DNA of 64,000 nucleotides from Prostheceraeus crozeri (lineage: Eukaryota; Platyhelminthes; Polycladida; Euryleptidae). The stretch is taken from positions 62,001-126,000 of the forward strand of contig CAJQUW010001752.1 of the NCBI GenBank assembly GCA_907163375.1. Direction: 5' to 3'. Within the stretch, counting starts at the first letter, position 1; every line of letters starts with the position of its first letter. Under the pieces are notes generated by a model. The model was not told where the DNA came from, searched no databases, and worked only from the letters and a program-made list of their open reading frames with translations. Shown here piece after piece: positions 33,405 to 44,985 of the stretch. The position numbers and the translations under genes were made by a program.

Positions 33405-35865
33405 GTCTAGATTTCAAGTAAATGAAAATCGAAAAAGTAAAAGCACCACTAATACCGTTCATTACATAGAAACTCATTAAATTGTTGGCAGAAACAAGGA
33501 AAAATGAATTCAAACGCCTCGTATAGTATACACACAGGAATACAAAAGTGGCCAGTTCGAGGTAGACGACGTGGTAAGAAACGTTTCAGGGAATGTGAGT
33601 TATTTTCACAACATTTAAGAAAATTCAGTCCGGCTTCTGTACAACGCTCTGCAATCGGTGGAAAGCACACACAAGACCATCCTTTGCCGCAAATCAGTTT
33701 ATGACCCCTTCTCTGAAAGCACTCAAATTTTTCTGATAAACATGAGGGAATATGACCATAAACAGGAGATGCATACATAAATGATGATGTTATTAAGGCA
33801 TGATAGACCTGAGAAGGTTCTTTAGATAAACTTTCTCATATCTCGAAGTCAAATAAATATTCCTTAAACAGCGAATGATATGGAGCCGACTAGAAGCACG
33901 CGTTAAGATGCTGGAAAACTGCAAAGACCAACTCAATGACTTCGAAAAAATGACACCAAGGATTTTTACACTTACTGTGATTAAGTCTCAGTCCAGCGTT
34001 GCGAAATTGAAGTTCGATATAGCTGAATGGAATGATGTTGCTATCCTTTACAGCTTCAATAAGTGTAACGTTGTCAGCGTAGCATACTGAATGAACAATG
34101 CAGTCATATGCTGTGAACGCAATTGATCCCATGTTCGCTGCAAAGAATACCACATGAATTCATTACCTTAACTCGAAATCGTCGCTCAGATAGATAAGAG
34201 CGCAACCATACTCCAAAAAAACCATGATTCAGACATTTGATGTGCAAATAATTGACAGTTCTATTTACTTACAACGTATCAAATGCCTTTGACAGATCGA
34301 GGCATAAAACGCGAACCGCTTTAGTTTCGTTGACATCGAGATGCCTGGTAATTTCATCGTGAATGTTCACTAGAGCACTTACGGAGAGACCAAGAGATCT
34401 GTAGGCATGTTGGGGGTTAGGGCAGTTCATCTCTCACTTTGTCCAAAACCAAACTCTCAACAACTTTAGCAACAACAGGTAGAATGGAGATAGGGCGGAA
34501 ATCTTGAATCGTGGGATTAAACATCTTGGACACAGGGCTAACATGAGCAAACTTAAATAAAGATGGGAGTATTTTCTCTTTAATAGACCGATTGAAAATC
34601 ACGCTCAAGAGCACGCTGAAACATGCAGCACCAGCAACTAACAATTTTGTCGGAATCATGTCATGTCCAATGGATTTCTTTTCTTTGGGTTTAGCTTAAT
34701 CAGCTTATTGTAAACATCTTGACTAGAGATAACGAAATTCCAATCCACACTGCTGAGAGGAAGGAGTCAGACATCATCATCAAAGTTGAAATTATTGATG
34801 AATTCGTCTGTAACGCCATGTACAAGGTTGTCAACCGTAGAGTAGCATGTAACCAAGGAATGAAATGGAGTTTTGGTGCGCTTCCCTTTAATTTCATTAA
34901 CAACGTTCCAAAGCCCCTTCGTTGATTGATGTTGCTTTTTAGCCCAAATGTGCTTTGCTTTCAGTATCTCATTTTTAACTTTTGACTTGTAATTATTGTA
35001 TGGCTTCCAGTCCTTGTTTCAATTGTCCTTGTTGTAAATGCTTGCCATTTTTTGTTATTAAGCAATTTGAATGCAGGTGTTATCCATGGTTTCTCACGAC
35101 GATCAGAGAATTTAACAAACTCACACGGAACAGCCGATGCACAATTTTGTCTAACACAGAATTCAGATGGGTTGGCGAATTAGCCTTCTTAGTTAAATCA
35201 AATTGTTCGGAGAGAAATGAAGCAGGGAAGTTATTAAAGTCCCCTCCCATAATCAGGTTTGCATTGGCATCTACATTCAGCTTGACATCGAAAATACTAA
35301 TCAGAAAGTATGCTATTTCTACATGTTCATGCTTGCATAGATCAGGTGGTACGTAGACATTGCAACATATCAAGTGTCGACGACCAACGTATAAATCAAT
35401 AACCAGACACTCAATACAGGAGCAAGAGATGTCCAAGATAGCAGATCTACATGTAGATGGTCCAAATCGCTCATGCACCCAAATACAAACGCCGCCACCA
35501 CGACGACTCACACTGTCAGAACGGAATAATTCATAATGCGGAATTGTAAGTCTACTGAAGTCTTTACCCAACCATGTCTCTGTTACCATGATCATGTCAG
35601 GTTTAAAATGGCCAACTGTAACACATAAATCGTCAAACTTTCCAGTTATTGATCTGGCATTAAGCATAATAATATACTGATACACATCAATCATAAAATC
35701 CGAGAGCGAAATCTTTTCCCATCTGTTCGAGGCACTACTGTTCCTTTATGTAACACTACGTCTTCGCCTTTCTGTCTTCGGTCTTTCAACTCATCTCTCA
35801 AACACTTATCTTTCTCTTGCTGCATTGTAGCACACTCAGAACAACGCGAAAATGACAGAATTCAC
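33405..35865 (-). pseudogene. Degraded minus-strand CR1-like LINE nested in the plus-strand LINE
   Basis: From right to left: ORF1 tail (about 35,700-35,840; QQEKDKCLRDELKDRRQKGE), endonuclease (35,080-35,694; IIMLNARSITGKFDDL, MVTETWLGKDFS, MGGDFNNFP), reverse transcriptase start (34,417-34,659; DFRPISILPVVAKVVES), active-site region with the variant YADN (33,890-34,153), and C-terminus (33,449-33,778; MYASPVYGHIPSC). It resembles the better preserved element at 55.3-59.2 kb in both ORF1 tail and endonuclease, so the two belong to one group. It is 5'-truncated within ORF1 and heavily mutated. Confidence 0.8.
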
Positions 35866-36538
35866 CATAAGAACGAGAGCGGCGTCAGCAACGATGCGAC
35901 AAGTACTGATATGCAACACAGCCCAAATGACGTTTGCTTTTATATCAACGGCGATCAATTGGATGATGTGAATTCAGTAAAAATTCTGGGAGTCATTCAT
36001 AATATGAAAGGTGATTCGGAGCATCATGACAATAATATTGACTCAAAGGCAAGGCAGGCGTACTATACTTTACGAAAACATGGTATGCAGCATAAAGGTG
36101 GCTTACATCCAAATGCTCAAAGTATTGTCTATGAAATGGCTATTCAACCCATTCTTCTGTATGGTCTTCATACCTTGCCCAGACCAAGAAGTGACACCGT
36201 AAGGAAACTTGATGGTCTTCTCTGCAATCGCATAGTAGCTCAGGGAAAATATGCTCACCACCACGTGACTCGAGAGGTGTTAGAAATTCATGATCCCATT
36301 GACTTGATTAAGATAGCAGAATGCGGCTTGTATCGTCGCTTAATGTGTTCTTTGTCACATATAGGAGATACCTACATATCGATGACGATGGACTTTTATA
36401 CCAAAGGCATTTGCGCTGATGGTGGACTTATCAGTCGCATTCTAATCCATGAAATTGATCTAATCTTGCTACCATACACAGGTACTTAAGAAACTACGTG
36501 GCTAAACTAGTGGCACTGTGTAAGAACGCTTTCATTTT

Positions 36539-36980
36539 AATTATTAATCCATTGTGCGCTGCGGGGATGAGTGGGCAGCCAGCCTATTGTGTTGAGTTTT
36601 GAGTGTTCAGTCACTGTGGTCGCGGTGGCCTTTGTTCCGTTGAGTCTTGGCTTGTTTGGAGTGGTTTGTAAATATTTCGGTGCGCTGTCCGCTGAGTTTG
36701 TTGTTATGCCTGAGGTGTTGACGTCTGCTCGAGTCTGCATGTTGATTTGTAATCTTGGTGGACGAATAGCAATCTGCGATACCTGACAGTGATAAAAACT
36801 AGTGCCTGAAGTGAGACAAGGCCCCCTCTCGTATGTTCGCGCTGAGACTGTAGAGATTATCTTGTGCCTGTAATCCTGCGGCAATAAAGTTGCGTCCACA
36901 ACCCCAATCGCTTTTCTCTTACTATCGACTGAGGCGAAAAGGCTATAGGCCTATTTGAAAGCTACCGCAATTTCGTGACA
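36539..36980 (+). repeat. Left LTR (matched part)
   Basis: 442 bp almost identical to the right copy, ending TTTCGTGACA immediately before the primer-binding site. An AATAAAG polyadenylation-type signal lies near 36,883. The polypurine tract of the right copy sits about 125 bp before the matched part begins, so the exact LTR start remains uncertain. Confidence 0.85.
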
Positions 36981-36982
36981 AC

Positions 36983-37000
36983 TGGGGGCTCAGCCGGGAT
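36983..37000 (+). promoter_or_regulatory. Primer-binding site resembling the tRNA-Pro type
   Basis: TGGGGGCTCAGCCGGGAT starts two bases after the LTR. It differs at only two positions from the proline-tRNA primer-binding site of murine leukaemia virus (established knowledge), so a proline tRNA primer is the best guess. Confidence 0.7.
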
Positions 37001-37799
37001 TCGTTCGAGGAGAAAGTTTGGTGGACAAAAGTCGGACAAACAATTGTTGTCGATCACGGATCAAAAGCCAAGGTGATACACGGAGAACGTACAGGGTGAC
37101 AAAGAAGTCGATCGGTCGAGATTCGAGAGCAGATTCGAACAGGATTGGTAATCAGCGACAATTGAAAGTTCGGGTGGTCAAAATCGAGAAATCTTCAGCA
37201 TCTTCAACAGTCGACTGCTGCTGTGATCGGAAGAGGAACGACATCACGCACTCAAACACTGAAAGAAATCATCTGGAGCAGCTCCTGGAATCTACGCCGC
37301 TGGACTTTTAGAATCTTTGGGTAAGCAAATTGCTCTTCGTCCAAGTAATTTCCGCTGCTGGTGATCGCTGTTAGTAGTTGACTTGTGATTGTCGAGGTCT
37401 GTCGGTAACTCTGTTATTTGTTCTGTGTTTCAGTGAATCCAGTTACTAAAGTATATACCTTTGCTCATTTGTGCTTATAGCCACGGAGGTTTCATCTACA
37501 AGTACGTAGCATAAGTTTATTGATTATTATTTGTTCAATTTTGCATTTCTCGGTCTATTTCTTTCCCTGGATACAGTATATCATCGGGTAGACAGTCTAA
37601 AGTGTAAAACCGTGCGTTAAAGTTGGAGATTAGTTAACCTTATTGTGTCATTAAAGGTTCTTTCAATTTACTCATTTTAGCGAGGGTTAAATTATTTTGA
37701 TAAGGTCTGTGAAAGGTCTATGAAAGAATCTAGAGTGTATACCTAGTAAGTTCACAACTAACAGCTTCACTAAATTCCCTTATTCTAATCAATCTCATA

Positions 37800-39446
37800 A
37801 TGGATAGATTAATTGACATAGGACAAAAGCTGGGATTAGAGGGTGCAGAACTGAGATCATTTGTGCTGGAACGTGAAGAGCGAGAAGAGAGACAAAGAGC
37901 AAGAGAACTGAAACGCGCTGCGGATGAAAGAGAAGAGAGAAATAGAGACAGAGAATTCGAACTGGAGCGCTTGAAACTATCTGTAACAGTTGGTAGTGCT
38001 AGAGCAAGCGATAGTCAGAAAGCATACAAAAACACCCAAGATGCTATCGTTTGTAGATGGTAAAGATGAGCTGGACAGCTATCATCGCGTTTTGAACGTA
38101 ATGCCAAGGTGATGGACTGGCCGACTGAAATTTGGGCCAGTTGTTTAAGCAGTTTGTTGAGTGGAAGAGCACTCGATGTATATTCGCGCATGACTGACGA
38201 GGACGCAGGTGATTACAATAAATTGAAATCGGCTCTTCTGAAAAGGTACGATCTGACTGAGGATGGATATCGAACCAAATTTCGAGAAGCAAGGCCAGAT
38301 ATTGATGAGAATCCTGAGCAATTCCTGACTAGGCTGCAGAATTATTTAGAGAAGTGGATAGACCTAGCTCAAGTTGAAAATTCAAAGAGCGGTGTCTGTG
38401 AGCTCATGGTAATTGAACAATTTCTTTCGTCTTGCCCAAGTGACCTAGCAACTTACCTAAAGTTGAATCCGTCTTTCAACTTACAAGGCTTAGCCCACAC
38501 AGCAGAAGATTTCCTAACAGCACATGACAAGAAATTTGGAGAGTTAGGAGTAAAGAAAGACAGAAAATGTGATGTTGTCAAAATTGACCGACGTGATGTT
38601 AGGCGAAACAATACTGGTTCCCCTGCCCTGAACAATGAGACAGATCATTACAACCATGACGTAAGCACAATTCAGTGTCGAGCATGCAATAAGTTTGGTC
38701 ATAAGGCATTCCGTTGTCCCAGTGTAAGGAATGGAACCGCGCCAAAGAGGTGCTATAAATGCTCTAAGGTGGGTCACTTTGCGAAGAATTGCCCAGTCAG
38801 GGTTGAGGGGAAGGCGGCAGCCGGACGGGGACTGCACCGTAACGGAACAAAAGAAAATCACGCAATGCTGGTCAGTTCGTCAATGGGAGATGACATGCGA
38901 GTGAGCAGTCCGACCATTGATAAGACTGAGGAAAACAATGCACCTGAGGTACCCTGGGTTGAGGAGTTTATTGAAGGCGACAAATTGATGTTGGCTGGGG
39001 GCAAATCGGTTAAAATTATCGGGAGTGCAGGGGCTGAACTAACTGAGAAATATGACGAAATGCCGGTTGCAGAAGGATTTGTGGGAACAGAAAAGGTTCA
39101 AGTTCTGAGAGACTCTGGTTGCAATTATGTAGTTACGATGAAAAAGTTTGTGAAACCTGAGCAATACACTGGTGAGAAATGTTACATGGCAAGGGTCGAT
39201 AACACAGTTACAGAAGGAGAGATTGCGATAATCCAGGTTGATACACCCTTTTTTGTGGGCGAGGTAAGAGCGATATGTTTCCCTGATGCTCTTTACGACT
39301 TATGTATAGGAAATATTCCTGGAGCTAGGAGGCCTTATCAGGAAGACAGTAATGATTGCAAGGTCGGCGGAGTGGCTACACGGTTAATGAGGAAGAGTTC
39401 CTTTGAAACCGCCAAAATTCGAAGACCAGTTGAGGGTAGACCGTGA
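37800..39446 (+). pseudogene. gag: Gypsy gag and protease region, broken
   Basis: Fossil part. The start region is an Arg/Glu-rich helix (LEREEREERQRARELK). Then comes a retrotransposon capsid-type domain (LTRLQNYLEKWIDLAQVE), two CCHC zinc knuckles (CRACNKFGHKAFRC and CYKCSKVGHFAKNC, about 38,680-38,800) and an aspartic-protease-like segment with the DSG active site (VLRDSGCNYVV near 39,110) ending YDLCIGNIPGARRP. Gag packages the RNA; the protease would mature the polyprotein. Confidence 0.8.
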
Positions 39447-40684
39447 GACTCTAAAATGTCTGCAGACTGAAGATGAGACAATACGAGGAAGCGAAGCCCG
39501 AAAGAATGAGAAAACCAAAGGGAAAGGGATAGAATCATATGTGAAAATTGACGACATATTGTACAGAAAATTTGAGCACGAGAATATAAATCAAGGACAA
39601 CCGATCCTACAAGTGATGGTTCCTAAATCATTAAGAAAAATGGTGATGGAGATAGCACACGAGTCTCTGTTTGGTGCACACATGGGTATTACGAAAACCA
39701 GTAATAAGATACTAAGCTGTTTCTTCTGGCCTGGGCTGAAAGCTGATGTCAGAAGGTTTTGTCAATCGTGTGACATATGTCAGAAAACTGTGGATAGAGG
39801 GCGAATTCCTAAGGCGCCATTGGGAAAGATGCCACTTATTGATACAGCTTTCAAGCGAGTGGCGATAGATTTGATTGGACCGATATATCCAGCAAGTGAT
39901 CAAGGACATAAGTATGTGTTGACGTTGATTGATTACGCAACGCGATACCCAGAAGCAATAGCATTACGAAATATTTCAACGGAGGCGGTAGCTGAGGCCC
40001 TCGTTAGCATCTACTCACGGGTAGGAGTCCCGGAGGAAGTATTGAGCGATCTCGGTACACAATTTGTGTCAGAATGCATGAGTCAAGTAGCTCAATTGTT
40101 TGGGGACGAAGCAATTAACGACGTCGCCGTATCATCCGATGGGAAATGGTCTTGTGGAACGGTATAACGGTACCCTGAAGAAGATGTTGAAGCGGTTGTG
40201 CAGTGAGCAGCCCAAACAGTGGGATCGCTACCTGGACCCTCTTCTGTTCGCGTACAGAGAGGTCCTACAGGAATCCACGGGATTTGCACCATTCGAGCTG
40301 CTATACGGACGGACAGTGAGAGGTCCCATGCAGATACTGAGAGAGCTGTGGACCGGTAAAACAGACGAATCTGAGGTTAGAAGCAGTTACCAGTACGTTT
40401 TCGAACTGCGCGAACGGATTGAAGAAACAATGAAAATTGCTCTTAACAATCTTGGGTTAGCCCAAACGAAACAAAAGATTCTCTTTGACAAGAAGACGAA
40501 AGCGAGAAAATTAAGCGAAGGTGACGAGGTACTGGTGATGCTGCCGACTGATAGCAATAAGTTGTTGATGCAGTGGAAGGGTCCATTTGTCGTAAAAAGG
40601 CAAGTTGGAATCAACGACTACAGAATCGCTGTCAAGGGAGAAGAGAAAACTTTTCATATTAACCTGCTGAAGCAATATCATTGA
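39447..40684 (+). pseudogene. INT: Gypsy integrase region, broken
   Basis: Fossil part. It shows the H2C2 zinc-binding domain (HESLFGAHMGITKT to CQSCDICQKT, about 39,660-39,790), the catalytic core (VAIDLIGPIYPAS, EVLSDLGTQFVSE, GLVERYNGTLKKML) and a C-terminal SH3-like segment (GDEVLVMLPTDSNKLLMQW). It lies between protease and reverse transcriptase, unlike the usual Ty3/Gypsy layout. Confidence 0.85.
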
Positions 40685-40896
40685 CGTGATATCTCGAGCG
40701 AGACCGCGGGTCATCACACACAACGTGATGGAGTGATTCAGAAGGCATGTGCTGGTGTGATCCATGACTACGAACGAGATGATGAAGTTTCAATCGAAGA
40801 TCTGATAGAAATCAATAATTTGAGCTCGAAAGAGACTGTTCAAGATGTAAGAATTAGTGATACCTGACCAATCTGACCATTCTGACCAAAGATCAG

Positions 40897-42257
40897 ATGA
40901 CTGAAATTCAATCAATAATTGACGAGTTTGGTGTAGTTTTTACTGATGCCCCAGGATTGTGTACGCTAACTGAGCATACGGTGAAACTCACTGATGACAA
41001 GCCAATCTCTTTACGCCCGTATACAGTACCCTACAGCCTCCGGGAGTCACTCAAAAATGATTTAGATGAAATGCTCAGGACGGGGATCATCGAGCGATCT
41101 GATTCTCCTTACGCCGCCCCACTGGTGCTGGTTAAGAAGAAGGACGGCTCCAACAGAATTTGTGTCGACTACAGACAATTGAATAAGGTGACAATATTCG
41201 ATCCCGAGCCATTGCCGATTATACAAGACTTGGTACAAGAATTATCTCGAGATAATTACTTTACTAAGATCGATTTGAGTAAAAGATTTTGGCAGATCCC
41301 TGTTGCAAGAGAAGACATCCCTAAGACCGCGTTTGTTACTGTGGATGGTAAATACGCTTTCAGACGTATGCCTTTCTGAATGAAAAAGTCTGGGTCTACA
41401 TTGTCCAGGTGTTTGCGCGAATTGTTACACGGTATAGCAGGAGTCTGTAATTATCTGGATGATATTTTGATCCATACAGAAACATGGGAACATCATCGAC
41501 AAACTCTTAGAGTAATATTGACCAAATTAAAAGAAGCAGGATTAACAGCCCGACCTTCCAAGTGTGGCATCGGACAGAGAAAGATAGAATTTTTGGGACA
41601 TCATCTCGGTGAGGGGATTATTGGACTACAAACCGACAATGTAAAAAAAATTAAAGAAGCTGAGAGACCGATAACAAAGAAACATGTGCGATCGTTTCTT
41701 GGCCTAACAGGGTTTTATAGAGAATTTATACCCGACTACGCATCAAAGACGGCACCATTGACAGAGTTGACACGAAAAGGGGAACCCAAGAATGTAAGAT
41801 GGGGTGAAGCCCAAGAGAGGCGCTTCTTTCTTTGAAGATGGCCCTAACCCAAGAACCGATACTGAAGTTAGCCGATAATAGAAAGCCGTATATTTTGCGA
41901 ACTGATGCTAGCCTTACTGGAGTAGAAGCAGTACTACTTCAGGAGCATGATGGCCAACTCTCTCCGATTAGCTATGCGAGTCGCAAATTGTTGGAGCGTG
42001 AACAGAAATATTCGACGATGGAGCGCCAGTGCCTTGCAATTGTATTTGGTTTGCGGAAATTTGAATTGTACCTCTATGGCAATGAGTTTACACTTCAAAC
42101 AGATCATGAACCGCTTGGATATTTGAAGAAGACAAAATATCTGAATGACAGAATAATGCGATGGGCATTATTTATGCGAAGATTCACTTTTAGCGTTCAA
42201 GTGATCAAAGGTTCACAAAATGCGGGGGCTGATTATTTAAGCCGTATTGAAAGGTAA
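40897..42257 (+). pseudogene. RT: Gypsy reverse transcriptase and RNase H region, broken
   Basis: Fossil part. The reverse transcriptase has YAAPLVLVKKKDGSNRICVD, FTKIDLSKRFWQIPV and the active-site block CNYLDDILIHT; then GFYREFIPDYA and an RNase H domain (LRTDASLTGVEAVLLQEHDG, YSTMERQCLAIVFGLRKF, TDHEPLGYL). It is the last coding block and is followed directly by the polypurine tract region. This block reads as typical Ty3/Gypsy. Confidence 0.88.
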
Positions 42258-42332
42258 CTAGTATAGCAATTTTGATTCCTCGAATTATCATATATTATGT
42301 CGCCGCGTAGATAGAAATAGAATATTTCTTCC

Positions 42333-42347
42333 TAAAGAAGGGGGAGA
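42333..42347 (+). promoter_or_regulatory. Polypurine tract
   Basis: AAGAAGGGGGAGA followed by TGTGAGG at 42,348 has the form of a plus-strand primer followed by an LTR start. It lies about 75 bp after the RNase H stop. Confidence 0.7.
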
Positions 42348-42548
42348 TGTGAGGTACGAAGAGTATAGGATTGATACTAATTAGGGTTTGATAATTTCAT
42401 ATTAAATTAGAATAGGAATTAATTAACTTTCATTTCATAATAACGTCCTAGTTTGAGGCATCAGATGAGCCAATTATTAATCCATTGTGCGCTGCGGGGA
42501 TGAGTGGGCAGCCAGGCTATTGTGTTGAGTTTTGAGTGTTCAGTCACT

Positions 42549-43538
42549 TTGAAAGATGATGACCCATTAGAAATTTTGTAAATGAAAATGAGCATTATTT
42601 GCCGAGATCTTTCGTTCATTCTCTTCAGAGGCATACATGAAAACTGGAATGTGACATAGCTTGGAAAATTTGACATCGTTGAACAAATTTCACACGTGAC
42701 AGACAATGAAATGAATCCGCGTCATAAGTGAATAGTCCCTAATAAAACTGACGATAGGATAATAGTACTGCTGAAGTAAATAAAGTAATCCGTAAACTTA
42801 GGAAAAGTAAAGAAAACAAAAACAAAAATAGGACAAGTTACAAAGTCACCAAGGTAAATAAAGACTATCTACAATTTCTTTTTGCCTACACAAGTCAGGC
42901 TTAAACCGAAGGATACACATAGCCTCGAGCGTACGTAATAATGAAGCGTTCGTGGATGTAAAAAGTACCTTGAAGAGACTGGCCGCGACTATAGAGTCAC
43001 AGCTGCACACTTGGAGATGTCTTGTGATTGCACTCTCTGGCATCCTTGTCGATCTTGGCGGGCATTTGAGTGGGTGTTGCAGCCATTGCGGAACGTGCTC
43101 AGCTATCCTCTTTGACAAACGCCGACCAGTCCTTCCAATGTACGTGCTTCCACACACACAATTGAAATGGTATATCACTTGGGAGGGAGATGAGAGTCTA
43201 TCTTTCAGAGCAGGTAGCAGAATTCTCCGCGTGTTGAAAACTACAACAGGCTTCACCGACATGTAGGCTTTTAAAATGTCTCGAATCCTCCGTTTCAGCA
43301 AGGAAGCTGCCTTGTCACCAATGAATGGCGCCTTGAGAAAAACACACTTCTTTTCTGGGCCAAAAATTGGTGGGTCACTCATCCGCTGTTCCACAAATAA
43401 ATGTTTCTGAATTAATTCCACAGGATAACCATTGGCCATAAGTCTTGATTTAAGGAATGAGAGATCATCCTGCAACGCATCCGAAGAGCAAATGCGCTGA
43501 GCCCTTGTTGCCAAATTTCGTATAAAGTTTATTTTATA
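42549..43538 (-). mobile_element. Penelope-like element, truncated, with 12-bp target duplication
   Basis: A 990-bp insertion in the right LTR is bounded by TGTTCAGTCACT at 42,537-42,548 and 43,539-43,550, identical copies of a sequence present once in the left LTR. It carries a GIY-YIG coding region on the minus strand and little else, so it is a 5'-truncated copy. Because it is younger than an LTR element that is itself young, this is one of the latest events in the window. Confidence 0.88.
42846..43514 (-). pseudogene. Penelope-like C-terminal region with GIY-YIG endonuclease
   Basis: 222 open residues. The first part is the post-reverse-transcriptase linker (RLMANGYPVELIQKHL, LKAPFIGDKAASLLKRRI). 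From about residue 133 the GIY-YIG nuclease follows with its Cys-containing lead-in: VIYHFNCVCGSTYIGRTGR, LSKRIAEHVPQW, and later the catalytic-type Glu segment (LRTLEAMCILRFKPDLC). The reverse transcriptase itself is absent, so the fragment cannot move by itself. Confidence 0.85.
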
Positions 43539-43915
43539 TGTTCAGTCACTGTGGTCGCGGTGGCCTTTGTTCCGTTGAGTCTTGGCTTGTTTGGAGTGGT
43601 TTGTAAATATTTCGGTGCGCTGTCCGCTGAGTTTGTTGTTATGCCTGAGGTGTTGACGTCTGCTCGAGTCTGCATGTTGATTTGTAATCTTGGTGGACGA
43701 ATAGCAATCTGCGATACCTGACAGTGATAAAAACTAGTGCCTGAAGTGAGACAAGGCCCCCTCTCGTATGTTCGCGCTGAGACTGTAGAGATTATCTTGT
43801 GCCTGTAATCCTGCGGCAATATAGTTGCGTCCACAACCCCAATCGCTTTTCTCTTACTATCGACTGAGGCGAAAAGGCTATAGGCCTATTTGAACGCTAC
43901 CGCAATTTCGTGACA

Positions 43916-44985
43916 GTAGTAAACATATGTCCGAAAATCAGCAATATCGGAGACTAAGTGCCACATGCCATTAATCATCGTGGAATGACCCAGGCTATAT
44001 ATGAAGTGTGCATGACTAAAAATTATTGAGACTATTTCAGTAGACCAATTTAATCGACGAATTTGCTATTATTCATGATAATTATGAGAACATAAGTCTT
44101 AAGCTTATTATTTATCAAAAATATTATGAAAATAATTTATTACGTAATTATGAGTCAATTTGAAGCTTGGAAGTCAGAAACATAAAAACACAACATGAGA
44201 TTGCACTTTACGTCAAAATTCAAGTCTGGACATGTGAGAATGTAACGATGGAATGTGATGAAGAGGTGGTTCATGCGAGCCAATCTCGTTATTTAGTCAA
44301 CACAAGAAAGAAGATCTGTAAAGTACATGACTTTTGTCTTCATTCTCACATTGTTTATGCTCTTATTCCTATCATATGTTCATTGTTCGACGTATATAAA
44401 TGGTCACGGTGGTCCTGAATAAACTTTTAGTTCAAGTTTTGACAACTGACCTGGACTTTGTTTTTCCCGATAGTTTATGTTATTTCCCTCTGTTTATCTA
44501 CAGTGCATACTGCATACAAGTTCTCTTCATGCATGACCTTATTAAATAATTCAGCACTCTGTCTTGATGATATTAGTGCATTGGCATAATGCAGAGGTGG
44601 GTTCAGTGGACCGCGGAGCCATATTTTTATGTTAAATTTTTTTCTCTTAATGATGCATCAACCTCTCATGTCCATGAAAAAAATAATCATCTTTGACAAT
44701 GATTCAACATGTGATGTTTCATTCCAATGCAATTAGAGGTATGGTATAGATGAGTGGGTCCACACAGATCTCAAAGGGTGTAGAAATCCCCATCAAATTT
44801 TTTTGCATAGCGTGAGATGTGATTTTGTGTATGTACATTAAGTTACACTATACATGTATGTGAGAAATTCGCTTATTGATTGTTTGGATTATGCTCGTGA
44901 ATATGCATTGCGCTAGAGGACCACAATTGCGAGTATTTCGCTTCCACACACGAACGCGAGTGACTCGTTGTCCTATAAGAGAACT
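43916..44985. other. Non-coding stretch; possible small hAT-like MITE
   Basis: No gene found. At 44,596-44,614 GGTGGGTTCAGTGGACCGC is mirrored, with about three mismatches, by GTGGTCCGCTGGACCCACC at 45,001-45,019, giving a possible 424-bp MITE whose CAGAGGTGGG-like end resembles hAT termini. No convincing target duplication was seen. Its right end overlaps the left edge of the large palindrome. Confidence 0.45.

Larger units (their letters stand above)
30925..36489 (+). pseudogene. Degraded plus-strand LINE split by two later insertions
   Basis: Endonuclease parts (30,925-31,470; FIGMYLPYF, MGDFNASLIH, SSSLIDYFL) are followed after an insertion by linker (31,720-32,160), reverse transcriptase (32,292-33,400; SSPGFDGIAVNHLK, SPFYIASLDAEKCFDTIW, RRGVRQGNILSP, TPLYYADDLTI) and, after a 2.4-kb insertion, the C-terminal region (35,900-36,489; VNSVKILGVIHN, QPILLYGLHTLPRP). 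The frame is broken many times. It was the first element here; two other LINE copies landed inside it. Clade not assigned. Confidence 0.8.
36539..43915 (+). mobile_element. Ty3/Gypsy LTR retrotransposon, Gmr1-like domain order
   Basis: Fossil. Two matching LTR stretches (36,539-36,980 and 42,473-43,915, the latter split by a Penelope-like insertion) enclose a primer-binding site, gag with two zinc knuckles, an aspartic protease, integrase, then reverse transcriptase and RNase H, and a polypurine tract. Integrase lies before reverse transcriptase, the Gmr1 arrangement within Ty3/Gypsy. Aligned by eye, the LTR copies differ at about three sites in 440 bp, so insertion was recent. The coding region is nevertheless broken, with roughly half a dozen breaks. 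Confidence 0.85.
42473..43915 (+). repeat. Right LTR, interrupted by a Penelope-like element
   Basis: Matches the left LTR over about 440 bp once the insertion at 42,549-43,538 and its repeated 12-bp target are set aside. It ends TTTCGTGACA at 43,915 as does the left copy. The true start may be nearer 42,348, directly after the polypurine tract. Confidence 0.85.

Noticed and set aside
36537-36899. Minus-strand open frame across the left LTR, repeated at 43,529-43,834
   Set aside because: It is antisense to the LTR and occurs in both copies simply because the LTRs are repeats; no protein family is seen.
38453-38861. Minus-strand frames inside the gag region
   Set aside because: Shadows of the plus-strand gag frame, which carries clear zinc knuckles.
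44167-44418. An 83-codon plus-strand frame followed by a TATAAA-like and AATAAA-like signal, as a small gene or solo LTR
   Set aside because: No recognisable protein and no second LTR copy in the window; too weak to call.
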